A stretch of DNA of 64,000 nt from an uncultured Acidovorax sp. Lineage in GTDB: Bacteria; Pseudomonadota; Gammaproteobacteria; Burkholderiales; Burkholderiaceae_C. The notes below the pieces were generated by a model. That model ran no database searches. It saw only the letters and a program-made list of their open reading frames with translations, and was not told the origin of the DNA. Location: contig CAJYKV010000004.1 of the NCBI GenBank assembly GCA_913774955.1, forward strand, positions 1-64,000, read 5' to 3'. This document shows positions 54,800 through 63,430 of this stretch, one piece after another (positions within the stretch are counted from its first letter, which is position 1; every line of letters starts with the position of its first letter). The translations under genes were made by a program, and so were the position numbers.

Positions 54800-54933
54800 C
54801 GGGCCCCGGCGCGTCCTTCCGGATCAGCGCCGCTAATGCCCGATACAGGCTGCTGATGGGCTGCCGATCCCCGGGAAAACCCCGTCCGGCCGTGGTAAGG
54901 CGGCTGCAAGGCATCTGGCTACAATCCCGCACC

Positions 54934-54967
54934 AAACCCGCGTGGCACCCGTCCTGGCGGGTTTTTT
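54934..54967 (+). terminator. Intrinsic-terminator-like hairpin between rarA and livH
   Basis: AAACCCGC (54934-54941) pairs with GCGGGTTT (54957-54964), and the stem runs into six Ts (54962-54967). It can end rarA transcription. A TACAAT -10-like hexamer at 54920-54925 lies just upstream, so transcripts of the liv operon might instead begin near 54932 and pass through this hairpin as a leader. The two readings cannot be separated here. Confidence 0.65.
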
Positions 54968-55050
54968 GCTACATGGCATTCGGGCCCAAAAGGCTGAACC
55001 GATTCCCGGCCCCATGACGGGTGGGACGTTACCAACGAAGGACTTTCTCT

Positions 55051-55980
55051 ATGGACATTTTGCTGCAGCAGATCATCAACGGTCTGGTCCTCGGCAGCAT
55101 GTACGCCTTGATAGCCTTGGGCTACACCATGGTGTACGGCATCATTCAACTGATCAACTTCGCCCATGGCGAGGTGCTCATGATCGGAGCGCTCACCAGC
55201 TGGAGCTGCATCGGCCTCATGCAGGAGGCCATGCCGGGCGCGCCGGGCTGGGCCATCCTGCTGCTGGCGACGATCATCGCCTGCGTGGTGGCCGCCGCGC
55301 TCAACTTCACCATCGAGAAGGTCGCCTACCGGCCGCTGCGCAGCAGCCCGCGCCTGGCCCCCCTGATCACCGCCATCGGCATGTCCATCCTGCTGCAGAC
55401 GCTGGCGATGATCATCTGGAAGCCCAACTACAAGCCCTATCCGACGCTGCTGCCCACCACGCCATTCCAGGTCGGCGGCGCGGTGATCACGTCCACCCAG
55501 ATCCTGATCCTGGGCGTCACGGCGATCGCGCTGGCCTCGCTGGTCTACCTGGTCAACTACACCAAGCTCGGACGCGCGATGCGCGCCACCGCCGAGAACC
55601 CGCGCGTCGCCGCGCTGATGGGCGTCAAGCCCGACATGGTGATCTCGGCCACGTTCATCATCGGCGCCGTGCTCGCCGCCATCGCCGGCATCATGTACGC
55701 CTCCAACTACGGCACCGCCCAGCACACCATGGGCTTCCTGCCGGGCCTCAAGGCGTTCACGGCGGCCGTGTTCGGCGGCATCGGCAACCTGGCCGGCGCG
55801 GTGGTCGGCGGCATCCTGCTGGGGCTCATCGAGGCCATCGGCTCCGGCTACATCGGCACCCTCACGGGCGGCCTGCTGGGCAGCCACTACACCGACATCT
55901 TCGCCTTCATCGTGCTGATCATCATCCTCACGCTGCGCCCCTCGGGCCTGCTGGGCGAGCGTGTGGCCGACCGTGCCTGA
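55051..55980 (+). CDS. livH: Branched-chain amino acid ABC transporter permease LivH
   Basis: The 309-residue inner-membrane protein has about eight helices and the LivH hallmarks NGLVLGSMYALIALGYTMVYGIIQLINFAHGEVLM and FGGIGNLAGAVVGGILLGLIEAIG. It forms the permease with LivM for uptake of leucine, isoleucine and valine or similar amino acids. The ATG at 55051 is preceded by an AAGGA site at 55038-55042; a 10-residue longer form from 55021 is less likely. First gene of livHMGF; no livK/livJ binding-protein gene is in the window. Confidence 0.93.
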   Translation: MDILLQQIINGLVLGSMYALIALGYTMVYGIIQLINFAHGEVLMIGALTSWSCIGLMQEAMPGAPGWAILLLATIIACVVAAALNFTIEKVAYRPLRSSPRLAPLITAIGMSILLQTLAMIIWKPNYKPYPTLLPTTPFQVGGAVITSTQILILGVTAIALASLVYLVNYTKLGRAMRATAENPRVAALMGVKPDMVISATFIIGAVLAAIAGIMYASNYGTAQHTMGFLPGLKAFTAAVFGGIGNLAGAVVGGILLGLIEAIGSGYIGTLTGGLLGSHYTDIFAFIVLIIILTLRPSGLLGERVADRA

Positions 55981-55992
55981 GGAGAGCACTCC

Positions 55993-57069
55993 ATGAAAAA
56001 CAACAAAGTCCAATGGATCCTCGGCGCGATCGCGCTGCTGGTGCTGCCGCTGATCCTGCAATTCTTCGGCAACGCCTGGGTGCGCATCGCCGATCTGGCA
56101 CTGCTCTACGTGATGCTGGCCCTGGGCCTGAACATCGTGGTCGGCTACGCCGGCCTGCTCGACCTGGGCTACGTGGCCTTCTATGCCGTCGGCGCCTACC
56201 TGTTCGGCCTGATGGCGTCGCCGCACCTCTCGGACACCTTCGCGAGCTTCGCGGCCATGTTCCCGAACGGGCTGCACACCTCGCTGTGGCTCGTGATACC
56301 GCTGGCCGCGCTGGTGGCCGCGATCTTCGGGGCACTGCTGGGGGCGCCCACGCTCAAGTTGCGCGGCGACTACCTCGCCATCGTGACGCTGGGCTTCGGC
56401 GAGATCATCCGCATCTTCCTGAACAACCTCGACCACCCCGTCAACCTGACCAACGGGCCCAAGGGCATCGGCCAGATCGACTCGGTGAAGATCTTCGGCC
56501 TGGACCTCGGCCGGCGCCTGGAGGTGTTCGGCTACGACATCAATTCCGTCACGCTCTACTACTACCTGTTCCTGGTGCTGGTGGTGCTGAGCGTCATCAT
56601 CTGCTATCGCCTGCAGGATTCGCGCATCGGCCGCGCGTGGATGGCCATCCGCGAGGACGAGATCGCCGCCAAGGCCATGGGCATCAACACCCGCAACCTG
56701 AAGCTGCTGGCCTTCGGCATGGGCGCGTCGTTCGGCGGCGTGTCGGGCGCGATGTTCGGTGCGTTCCAGGGCTTCGTCTCCCCCGAATCGTTCAGCCTGA
56801 TGGAGTCGGTGATGATCGTCGCCATGGTGGTGCTGGGCGGCATCGGCCACATCCCGGGCGTGATCCTGGGCGCCGTGCTGCTGTCCGCGCTGCCCGAGGT
56901 GCTGCGCTACGTGGCCGGCCCGCTGCAGGCCATGACGGACGGCCGCCTCGACTCCGCCATCCTGCGGCAGCTGCTGATCGCGCTGGCCATGATCATCATC
57001 ATGCTGCTGCGCCCGCGCGGCCTCTGGCCGTCGCCGGAGCACGGCAAGAGCCTGGTGCAGAAGTCCTGA
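55993..57069 (+). CDS. livM: Branched-chain amino acid ABC transporter permease LivM
   Basis: The 358-residue membrane protein has the LivM signature YVMLALGLNIVVGYAGLLDLGYVAFYAVGAYLFGL. Further conserved segments are LRGDYLAIVTLGFGEIIRIF and the cytoplasmic RAWMAIREDEIAAKAMGIN, which contacts the ATPases. It starts 12 bp after livH. It forms a heterodimer with LivH. Length is normal. Confidence 0.94.
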   Translation: MKNNKVQWILGAIALLVLPLILQFFGNAWVRIADLALLYVMLALGLNIVVGYAGLLDLGYVAFYAVGAYLFGLMASPHLSDTFASFAAMFPNGLHTSLWLVIPLAALVAAIFGALLGAPTLKLRGDYLAIVTLGFGEIIRIFLNNLDHPVNLTNGPKGIGQIDSVKIFGLDLGRRLEVFGYDINSVTLYYYLFLVLVVLSVIICYRLQDSRIGRAWMAIREDEIAAKAMGINTRNLKLLAFGMGASFGGVSGAMFGAFQGFVSPESFSLMESVMIVAMVVLGGIGHIPGVILGAVLLSALPEVLRYVAGPLQAMTDGRLDSAILRQLLIALAMIIIMLLRPRGLWPSPEHGKSLVQKS

Positions 57070-57087
57070 GAACACCCTTCGAGAGCA

Positions 57088-57876
57088 ATGAACATGGCAG
57101 AAACAACCAACGAAGTGGTGCTGAAGGTCGCCGGTATTTCCAAGCGTTTCGGCGGGCTGCAGGCCCTGTCCGACGTCGGCATCACCATCGGCCGCGGCCA
57201 GGTGTACGGCCTGATCGGGCCGAACGGCGCCGGCAAGACCACCTTCTTCAACGTCATCACGGGCCTCTACACGCCCGACAGCGGCACCTTCCAGCTCGCC
57301 GGCAAGCCGTATGAGCCCACGGCGGTGCACGAGGTCGCCAAGGCGGGCATCGCGCGCACGTTCCAGAACATCCGCCTCTTCGCCGAGATGACGGCGCTCG
57401 AGAACGTGATGGTGGGCCGGCACATCCGCACGCACTCGGGCCTGATCGGCGCGGTCTTCCGCACCAAGGCCTTCAAGGAGGAAGAGGCCGCGATCGCTAA
57501 GCGCGCCCAGGAGCTGCTCGACTACGTGGGCATCGGCAAGTACGCCGATTTCAAGGCGCGCACGCTGTCGTACGGCGACCAGCGCCGCCTGGAGATCGCC
57601 CGCGCCCTGGCCACGGACCCGCAGCTGATCGCGCTCGACGAGCCGGCCGCCGGCATGAACGCCACCGAGAAGGTGCAGCTGCGCGAGCTGATCGACCGCA
57701 TCCGCCGCGACAACCGCACCATCCTGCTCATCGAACACGACGTGAAGCTGGTGATGGGCCTGTGCGATCGCGTGACCGTGCTTGACTACGGCAAGCAGAT
57801 CGCCGAGGGAACGCCTGCCGACGTGCAGAAGAACGAAAAAGTGATTGAGGCCTACCTGGGCACCGGAGGACACTGA
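57088..57876 (+). CDS. livG: Branched-chain amino acid ABC transporter ATPase LivG
   Basis: The 262-residue ATPase has Walker A GPNGAGKTTFFNV, a Q-loop ARTFQNIRLFAEMTALENVMVGRH, signature LSYGDQRRLEIARAL and Walker B LIALDEPAAGMN. These are typical of LivG, including the NATEKVQLRELI segment. The ATG at 57088 or 57094 starts the protein (MNMAETTN). It lies 18 bp after livM and 2 bp before livF. Confidence 0.94.
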   Translation: MNMAETTNEVVLKVAGISKRFGGLQALSDVGITIGRGQVYGLIGPNGAGKTTFFNVITGLYTPDSGTFQLAGKPYEPTAVHEVAKAGIARTFQNIRLFAEMTALENVMVGRHIRTHSGLIGAVFRTKAFKEEEAAIAKRAQELLDYVGIGKYADFKARTLSYGDQRRLEIARALATDPQLIALDEPAAGMNATEKVQLRELIDRIRRDNRTILLIEHDVKLVMGLCDRVTVLDYGKQIAEGTPADVQKNEKVIEAYLGTGGH

Positions 57877-57878
57877 GC

Positions 57879-58607
<729 letters not shown>

Positions 58608-58640
58608 CCCCGGGCGACCCTGCGCCGTCCACCCAAAACG

Positions 58641-58665
58641 AAGGCCCCTCGCGAGGGGCCTTTCT
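58641..58665 (+). terminator. Intrinsic terminator of livHMGF
   Basis: A perfect 22-bp palindrome at 58641-58662 (arms AAGGCCCCTC and GAGGGGCCTT) is followed by TTCTC. It lies 34 bp after the livF stop. The plus-strand 5' side is A-rich (AAAACGAAGG), so it probably also terminates the convergent outer-membrane protein gene. Confidence 0.85.
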
Positions 58666-58719
58666 CATGTCCGCGATGTCCGCGTCCGGCAGGAGCAGGG
58701 CCCCGGCCGGCGCTCCCGC

Positions 58720-59331
58720 TCAGTAGCGGTACTGCACGCCGACGGTGGTCATGTCCACGTCCGACTTGCCGTCGGCGAAGTGCAGGCGGTGGCGCTCCCA
58801 CTCCAGCACGGCCGCCCACTGCGGATTGAAGGCCCAGCGCACGCCGGCGCCGTACGAAAGCCCGAAGCCGTTGTCGTCGCCCGTGGCCACGCCGAATCCG
58901 GGATTGCCGGAGGTCTTGGTGCGCCCATAGGTCGTGCCGACCTTGCCGAACACGTCGAACTGCTCGCCGATCGGGGCGCGGCCCACCAGGCTGAAGTTCA
59001 GGCCCTGCGCTTTGGTGTCGCCCCCGAGGCGGCTGGCCTTGCCGAAGTTCAGGTAGCCGAATTCCACGCCGAAGTTGGGATGGAAGAAGCCGCCCGTGTA
59101 GAGCTTCCAGCCGGTGTCGCTGTCGTCGAAGTTGAAGAGGCTCGTGCCGTTGCGCAGGTCGTATTTCGATTGGCCGGCATTCAGGCCGATGTAGCCCTGC
59201 TGCGTGGCCGGAATGAAGGAGTTGCCGGTGTCCGCGTTGGTGCGGGTGGCCTGGGCGTGGGCCGTCAGCGTGCCGCAGGCGAGGGCGGCGGCGCAGGCGA
59301 GCAACCGGAGAGAGCGGGACGTTGCGTGCAT
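58720..59331 (-). CDS. Outer-membrane beta-barrel protein (OmpA-like barrel domain)
   Basis: The 203-residue protein has a signal peptide ending near LTAHAQA (about 23-28). A barrel of alternating strands follows: GYIGLNAGQSKYDLR, GWKLYTGGFFHPNFGVEFGYLNFGKA, and a C-terminal strand VDMTTVGVQYRY ending in an aromatic residue as outer-membrane barrels do. The size and strands fit an eight-stranded barrel of the OmpA-N/OprF-like type, without a peptidoglycan-binding domain. Its function is unknown. The start MHATSRS at 59331 precedes the signal peptide. Confidence 0.85.
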   Translation of the reverse strand: MHATSRSLRLLACAAALACGTLTAHAQATRTNADTGNSFIPATQQGYIGLNAGQSKYDLRNGTSLFNFDDSDTGWKLYTGGFFHPNFGVEFGYLNFGKASRLGGDTKAQGLNFSLVGRAPIGEQFDVFGKVGTTYGRTKTSGNPGFGVATGDDNGFGLSYGAGVRWAFNPQWAAVLEWERHRLHFADGKSDVDMTTVGVQYRY

Positions 59332-59637
59332 GGGAAATCCTTGTGGGTGTGGCGGATGGGCGCTGGTCGTTGCGCGGCCCGGGCGGGCCGTGCGCTCCAT
59401 TGGAAACGTCGAGGCATGCGAGGTTTGTGGGTGCTCACAATCGGCATTTGTAGGAGGGGGCTGACACGAAGGCCCGCTTCGACACCGAACATGCGGCTTC
59501 TGAGGCCATATGTGCGCGCTCGGCATCTCGGGGCCCGGCCCGGTTAAACTCGCGCCTTTCGTGAAACCGTCACCATTCCGTCACATACGCGGCGCTGCCG
59601 CACGTGGCGCGTGCCTGCCAGCCGTCCAGGAGTCCCC
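59332..59637. other. 306-bp divergent intergenic region
   Basis: This region separates the outer-membrane protein gene (minus strand) from the DUF47 gene (plus strand). It must hold both promoters, but I see no confident -35/-10 pair. Possible minor elements are the AT-rich TCACAATCGGCATTTG near 59435-59450. TTCGG and TTCGT half-sites occur at 59466-59489 on the minus strand but with 14-bp spacing. No gene is evident. Confidence 0.5.
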
Positions 59638-60285
59638 ATGTTGTTTGGAAAGCTGTTGCCCCGCGAGGGCAATTTTTTCGAGATGTTCAACCAGCACGCG
59701 GACCGCATCGTCGAGGCGGCGCGCGCGTTCTCGCAGCTGGTGGCGAATTACAACGATCCGCACCTGCGCGACAAGTACAACCAGGACGTGGACAACGCCG
59801 AGCGCGCCGCCGACCGTGTCACGCACGACGTGAACCGCGCACTGCACAAGACCTTCATCACGCCCATCGACCGTGAGCAGATCCATTCGCTCATCAACAC
59901 GATGGACGACGTGGCCGACCTGATCCAGGACTCGGCCGAGACCATGGCGCTCTACGACGTCCGCCACATGACCGAAGAAATCACGCGCCTCACGGACCTC
60001 AGCCTCAAGTGCTGCGAGCGCCTGCGCGATGCGGTGAAGCTGCTCGACAAGATCGCCGAACCGGCGGTGGCCGAGGCCGCGCTAAAGACCTGCGAAGAGA
60101 TCGACCGCCTGGAGAGCGATGCCGACCGCGTGATGCGCAGCGCCATGAGCAAGCTGTTCCGCGAGGAGCCGGACGTGCGCGAGGTGCTCAAGCTCAAGGC
60201 GATCTACGAACTGCTGGAGACGATCACCGACAAGTGCGAGGACGTGGCCAACCACATCGAGGGCATCATCCTCGAGAACTCCTGA
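59638..60285 (+). CDS. DUF47 (PhoU-like) phosphate transport regulator
   Basis: The 215-residue helical protein has LREGNFFEMFNQHADRIVEAARAFSQLV-type N-terminus and repeated PhoU-like EEIDRLESDADRVMRSAM motifs. DUF47/YkaA proteins accompany Pit phosphate transporters and are thought to regulate them, with acidic residues able to bind metal clusters. A clear AGGAG ribosome site lies 5 bp before the ATG at 59638. The pit gene begins 42 bp downstream, so the two form an operon. Confidence 0.9.
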   Translation: MLFGKLLPREGNFFEMFNQHADRIVEAARAFSQLVANYNDPHLRDKYNQDVDNAERAADRVTHDVNRALHKTFITPIDREQIHSLINTMDDVADLIQDSAETMALYDVRHMTEEITRLTDLSLKCCERLRDAVKLLDKIAEPAVAEAALKTCEEIDRLESDADRVMRSAMSKLFREEPDVREVLKLKAIYELLETITDKCEDVANHIEGIILENS

Positions 60286-60327
60286 TCCCGCGGCGGACGC
60301 CCAGCCACGCCCCGAGAAAAGCCAAGC

Positions 60328-61338
60328 ATGGAAACCGTACAAACCGCCCTGTGGGTCGTCGTTCTCCTGGTCGCGCTCGCCATCCTGTTCGATTTCATGA
60401 ACGGGTTCCACGACGCCGCCAATTCGATCGCGACGGTCGTCTCCACCGGGGTGCTCAAGCCCACGCAGGCGGTCGTCTTCGCCGCGTTCTTCAACTTCGT
60501 CGCGATCTTCATCTTCCACCTGAGCGTGGCGGCCACCATCGGCAAGGGCATCGTGCAGCCCGGCGTGGTGGACACCCACGTGGTGTTCGGCGCGCTCGTC
60601 GGCGCCATCACCTGGAACGTCATCACCTGGTACTACGGCATCCCGAGCAGCTCGTCGCATGCGCTGATCGGCGGCATTGTGGGGGCGGTGATCGCCAAGG
60701 CCGGGGTCGGCGCGCTGGTCTCCGCGGGCATCCTGAAGACCGTGGCGTTCATCTTCATCTCGCCGCTGCTCGGCTTCCTGCTGGGCTCGCTCATGATGGT
60801 CGCCGTGGCCTGGATCTTCCGCCGCGCGCGCCCCAGCAAGATCGACAAGTGGTTCCGCCGGCTGCAGCTGGTCTCGGCCGGCGCCTACAGCCTCGGCCAC
60901 GGCGGCAACGATGCGCAGAAGACCATCGGCATCATCTGGCTGCTGCTGATCGCGACCGGCTACGCCTCGGCATCGGACGCGTCTCCGCCCACCTGGGCGA
61001 TCGTGTCCTGCTACCTCGCGATCGGCCTCGGCACGATGTTCGGCGGCTGGCGCATCGTGAAGACGATGGGTCAGAAGATCACCAAGCTCAAGCCCGTGGG
61101 CGGCTTCTGCGCGGAAACGGGCGGCGCGATGACGCTGTTCCTCGCCACCGCGCTCGGCATTCCGGTGTCCACCACCCACACCATCACCGGCGCGATCGTC
61201 GGTGTGGGCTCCACGCAGCGCGCGAGCGCCGTGCGCTGGGGCGTGGCCGGCAACATCGTCTGGGCGTGGATCCTGACGATTCCGGCCAGCGCCTTCGTGG
61301 CGGCCATCGCCTACTGGATCAGCCTGCAGCTGTACTGA
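60328..61338 (+). CDS. pit: Low-affinity inorganic phosphate transporter Pit
   Basis: The 336-residue protein has about ten membrane helices with the duplicated PHO-4/Pit signatures: FDFMNGFHDAANSIATVVSTGVL near the N-terminus and SLGHGGNDAQKTIGIIWLLL in the second half. Pit takes up metal-phosphate complexes with protons. It is shorter than E. coli PitA (499), as is usual for the DUF47-linked form. It follows the DUF47 gene directly. Confidence 0.93.
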   Translation: METVQTALWVVVLLVALAILFDFMNGFHDAANSIATVVSTGVLKPTQAVVFAAFFNFVAIFIFHLSVAATIGKGIVQPGVVDTHVVFGALVGAITWNVITWYYGIPSSSSHALIGGIVGAVIAKAGVGALVSAGILKTVAFIFISPLLGFLLGSLMMVAVAWIFRRARPSKIDKWFRRLQLVSAGAYSLGHGGNDAQKTIGIIWLLLIATGYASASDASPPTWAIVSCYLAIGLGTMFGGWRIVKTMGQKITKLKPVGGFCAETGGAMTLFLATALGIPVSTTHTITGAIVGVGSTQRASAVRWGVAGNIVWAWILTIPASAFVAAIAYWISLQLY

Positions 61339-61353
61339 CCGGGCGCTGCGGCC

Positions 61354-61839
61354 TCACTGCGAGATCTTGCGCGCCTCTTCGATCTGGTATTCGAAATAGT
61401 GCTGGAAGCTGTAGGCGATGCTCGCCATGAGCACCGCCGTGCCGACCATGAGCGACAGCGCGATCGCGAACACCGTGGCCCAGCGGGTGCGCCCGGCCGG
61501 CGCGTCGGGCACGCTGCCCGGGTTGAAGCGGGCGTTCCAGCGCTCGGGCGCCATCAGGCCGTAGAGGATCGCCCGCAGGGCGCATCCGGCGATGGTGAAG
61601 CCCAGCAGCGGGATCAGCATCCAGCTCAGGCGGTCGTCCTGGCCGAACTGCTGCACCCGCTGGATGCCGTGGATGCCCAGCGCCGTGGGGATCGGCAGCA
61701 TCCAGCCGATCAGGTCGCCGAAGCCATGCAGGTAGAAGCGGTGCAGCCCGAGCGGGCCGCCGAGGAAGGCCAGCCATGCGGCGACCGTCTTGCTCTTGCT
61801 GCGGGTGCGGGCCATCGGAGCGGGGCGTTGCGCGGTCAT
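61354..61839 (-). CDS. TM2-domain membrane protein
   Basis: In the 161-residue protein an N-terminal TM2-type hairpin (AAWLAFLGGPLGLHRFYLHGFGDLIGWM) is followed by two to three further hydrophobic segments, including LSWMLIPLLGFTIAGCALRAILYG and VFAIALSLMVGTAVLMASIAYSF. TM2 proteins are of unknown function. The ATG at 61839 overlaps the stop of the upstream GNAT gene in ATGA, so translation is coupled and this start is preferred over the Met at 61815. Confidence 0.75.
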   Translation of the reverse strand: MTAQRPAPMARTRSKSKTVAAWLAFLGGPLGLHRFYLHGFGDLIGWMLPIPTALGIHGIQRVQQFGQDDRLSWMLIPLLGFTIAGCALRAILYGLMAPERWNARFNPGSVPDAPAGRTRWATVFAIALSLMVGTAVLMASIAYSFQHYFEYQIEEARKISQ

Positions 61840-62357
61840 TCGGGGGCCGTGGTGTCGGCGGCGCCCAGGGGTTTTTCCATCAGCACGACGTCGCGCCAGG
61901 CGCCGAACTTCCAGCCGACCGAGCGCATCACGCCGATCTCGGTGAAGCCGGCGGCACGGTGCACGCCGACCGAGCCGGCATTGGCGGAGTCGCCGATCAC
62001 CGCCAGCAGCTTGCGCACGCCCGCGGCTTCGGCGGCCTCGCACAGCGCGTCCAGCAGCAGCCGGCCCACGCCGCGGCCGCGCGCGGCGTCCGCCACGTAG
62101 ATCGAATCCTCGGCGGAAAAGCGGTAGGCAGGCCGCGGCTTGAACCAGTTGGCGTAGGCGAAGCCGAGGATCTCTCCCTGCTCCTCGGCCACGAGGTAGG
62201 GCAGGCCGCGGCCGAGCACGTCGGCGCGGCGGGCGGCCATGTCGGCGGCGCTCGGCGGATCGGTCTCGAACGTGCCCGTGCCGTGCAGCACGTGGTGGGC
62301 GTAAATGGCGGTGATGGCGGGAAGGTCTTCGTCGCGGCTCGGGCGGATGGTGGGCAT
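61836..62357 (-). CDS. GNAT-family N-acetyltransferase (Pat/BAR-like)
   Basis: The 173-residue acetyltransferase has an acetyl-CoA-binding motif [12 protein letters not shown] with the R/Q-x-x-G-x-G/A core. It resembles phosphinothricin/methionine-sulfoximine acetyltransferases ([33 protein letters not shown]). The substrate is not established. The start [11 protein letters not shown] at 62357 is the conserved N-terminus. It overlaps the downstream TM2 gene by 4 bp. The rpsP promoter lies just upstream on the opposite strand. Confidence 0.87.
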   Translation of the reverse strand: MPTIRPSRDEDLPAITAIYAHHVLHGTGTFETDPPSAADMAARRADVLGRGLPYLVAEEQGEILGFAYANWFKPRPAYRFSAEDSIYVADAARGRGVGRLLLDALCEAAEAAGVRKLLAVIGDSANAGSVGVHRAAGFTEIGVMRSVGWKFGAWRDVVLMEKPLGAADTTAPE

Positions 62358-62372
62358 AGATCGGGATGTGGC

Positions 62373-62378
62373 TATAAT
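62373..62378 (+). promoter_or_regulatory. Probable -10 box of the rpsP-rimM-trmD promoter
   Basis: A perfect TATAAT lies 101 bp upstream of the rpsP ATG, in the context GGCTATAATCGC. A good TTGACA -35 is not visible at the expected distance (about 62350-62355). A TG two bases upstream of the hexamer gives partial extended -10 character. The leader downstream contains a GGCC...GGCC palindrome near 62401. Confidence 0.6.
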
Positions 62379-62478
62379 CGCGGACTTTGCAGCGTGTCGC
62401 TGGCCGGGTGGCCATGTCGCGTGTCTCAAACGCCGCAAAACCTCAGCAGATTTTGCTGTCCCACCCGAAGGATTCATT

Positions 62479-62736
62479 ATGGTCGTCATTCGACTCTCCC
62501 GCGGCGGCTCCAAGGGCCGTCCGTTCTTCAACATCGTCGTCGCCGACAAGCGCGTGCGCCGCGATGGCCGCTTCATCGAGCGCCTGGGCTTCTATAACCC
62601 CACCGCCAAGGACGGCGAAGAAGGCCTGCGCATCGCCCAGGACCGCCTGACGTACTGGAAGGGCGTGGGCGCCCAGACGTCCGACACCGTCGAGCGTCTG
62701 ATCAAGCAGGCTGCCAAGAAGGCCGTCGCCGCCTGA
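62479..62736 (+). CDS. rpsP: Small ribosomal subunit protein bS16
   Basis: The 85-residue protein begins [41 protein letters not shown], the standard bS16 sequence, at full length. It is a core 30S subunit protein. An AAGGA ribosome site lies 6 bp before the ATG at 62479. It is the first gene of rpsP-rimM-trmD-(rplS), but an intrinsic terminator separates it from rimM. Confidence 0.96.
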   Translation: MVVIRLSRGGSKGRPFFNIVVADKRVRRDGRFIERLGFYNPTAKDGEEGLRIAQDRLTYWKGVGAQTSDTVERLIKQAAKKAVAA

Positions 62737-62779
62737 TCCTCAGACGTCGAACCGGGAAATCCATCTTTCCCGGAACGAG

Positions 62780-62819
62780 GCGGGCTCCGTTGCCACGGCA
62801 CACGGAGCCCGCTTTTTTT
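62780..62819 (+). terminator. Intrinsic terminator between rpsP and rimM
   Basis: GCGGGCTCCGT (62780-62790) pairs perfectly with ACGGAGCCCGC (62802-62812) over 11 bp and is followed by seven Ts (62813-62819). It lies 44 bp after the rpsP stop and 23 bp before rimM. It should stop a large share of transcripts and so keep S16 output above that of RimM and TrmD. Confidence 0.88.
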
Positions 62820-62842
62820 CTTTCCATCTCCTCTTTTTTGCC

Positions 62843-63418
62843 ATGGCCACCCTTCCGATCCTCGATCCCGCCGAACTGCCCGCCGACGCGGTGGAAGTGG
62901 GGCGCATCGCGGATGCCTGGGGCGTCAAGGGCTGGTTCAAGGTGCTGCCCTACAGCGCCGATCCGGAAGCGCTTTTCTCGTCCAAGCGGTGGTACCTGCA
63001 GCCGAGCGAGAAGGGGGCGAAGAGCTTCTTCACCGGCACGGTGCTGCTGCCGATCCGCCAGGCGCGCGAGCATTCCGATTCCGTCGTGGCGCATGCCCAG
63101 GGCGTGGACGACCGCGACGCGGCCGAGGCGCTGAAGGGCGCCCGCATCTTCGTGCCGCGCTCGAGCTTCCCCACGGCGGCCGAGGACGAGTACTACTGGG
63201 TCGACCTGATCGGCCTGGCGGTGGTGAACCGCGAAGGCATCGCGCTCGGCACGGTGCGCGAGCTGCTGGCCACCGGGCCGCAGACCACCCTGGTGCTCTC
63301 CTATGCGCAGGAAGACGGCAAGGAGCAGGAGCGCATGATCCCCTTCGTCTCCGCCTTCGTCGACCAGGTGGACATTCCCGGGCGCCGCATCGTGGTGGAC
63401 TGGCAGCCCGACTACTGA
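62843..63418 (+). CDS. rimM: Ribosome maturation factor RimM
   Basis: The 191-residue protein has an N-terminal barrel (VEVGRIADAWGVKGWFKVLPYS) and a C-terminal PRC-barrel (EDEYYWVDLIGLAVVNREGIALGTVRELLATGPQ, IPFVSAFVDQVD). It binds ribosomal protein S19 and helps 30S head maturation. The ATG at 62843 gives a standard N-terminus. trmD begins 12 bp after its stop, and rpsP is upstream beyond the terminator. Confidence 0.94.
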   Translation: MATLPILDPAELPADAVEVGRIADAWGVKGWFKVLPYSADPEALFSSKRWYLQPSEKGAKSFFTGTVLLPIRQAREHSDSVVAHAQGVDDRDAAEALKGARIFVPRSSFPTAAEDEYYWVDLIGLAVVNREGIALGTVRELLATGPQTTLVLSYAQEDGKEQERMIPFVSAFVDQVDIPGRRIVVDWQPDY

Positions 63419-63430
63419 GGCGACGCCGGC

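Noticed and set aside
59466-59489. Minus-strand TTCGG/TTCGT pair in front of the outer-membrane protein gene
   Set aside because: The spacer is 14 bp instead of 15 and no matching -10 element was found, so it was not called a PIP box.
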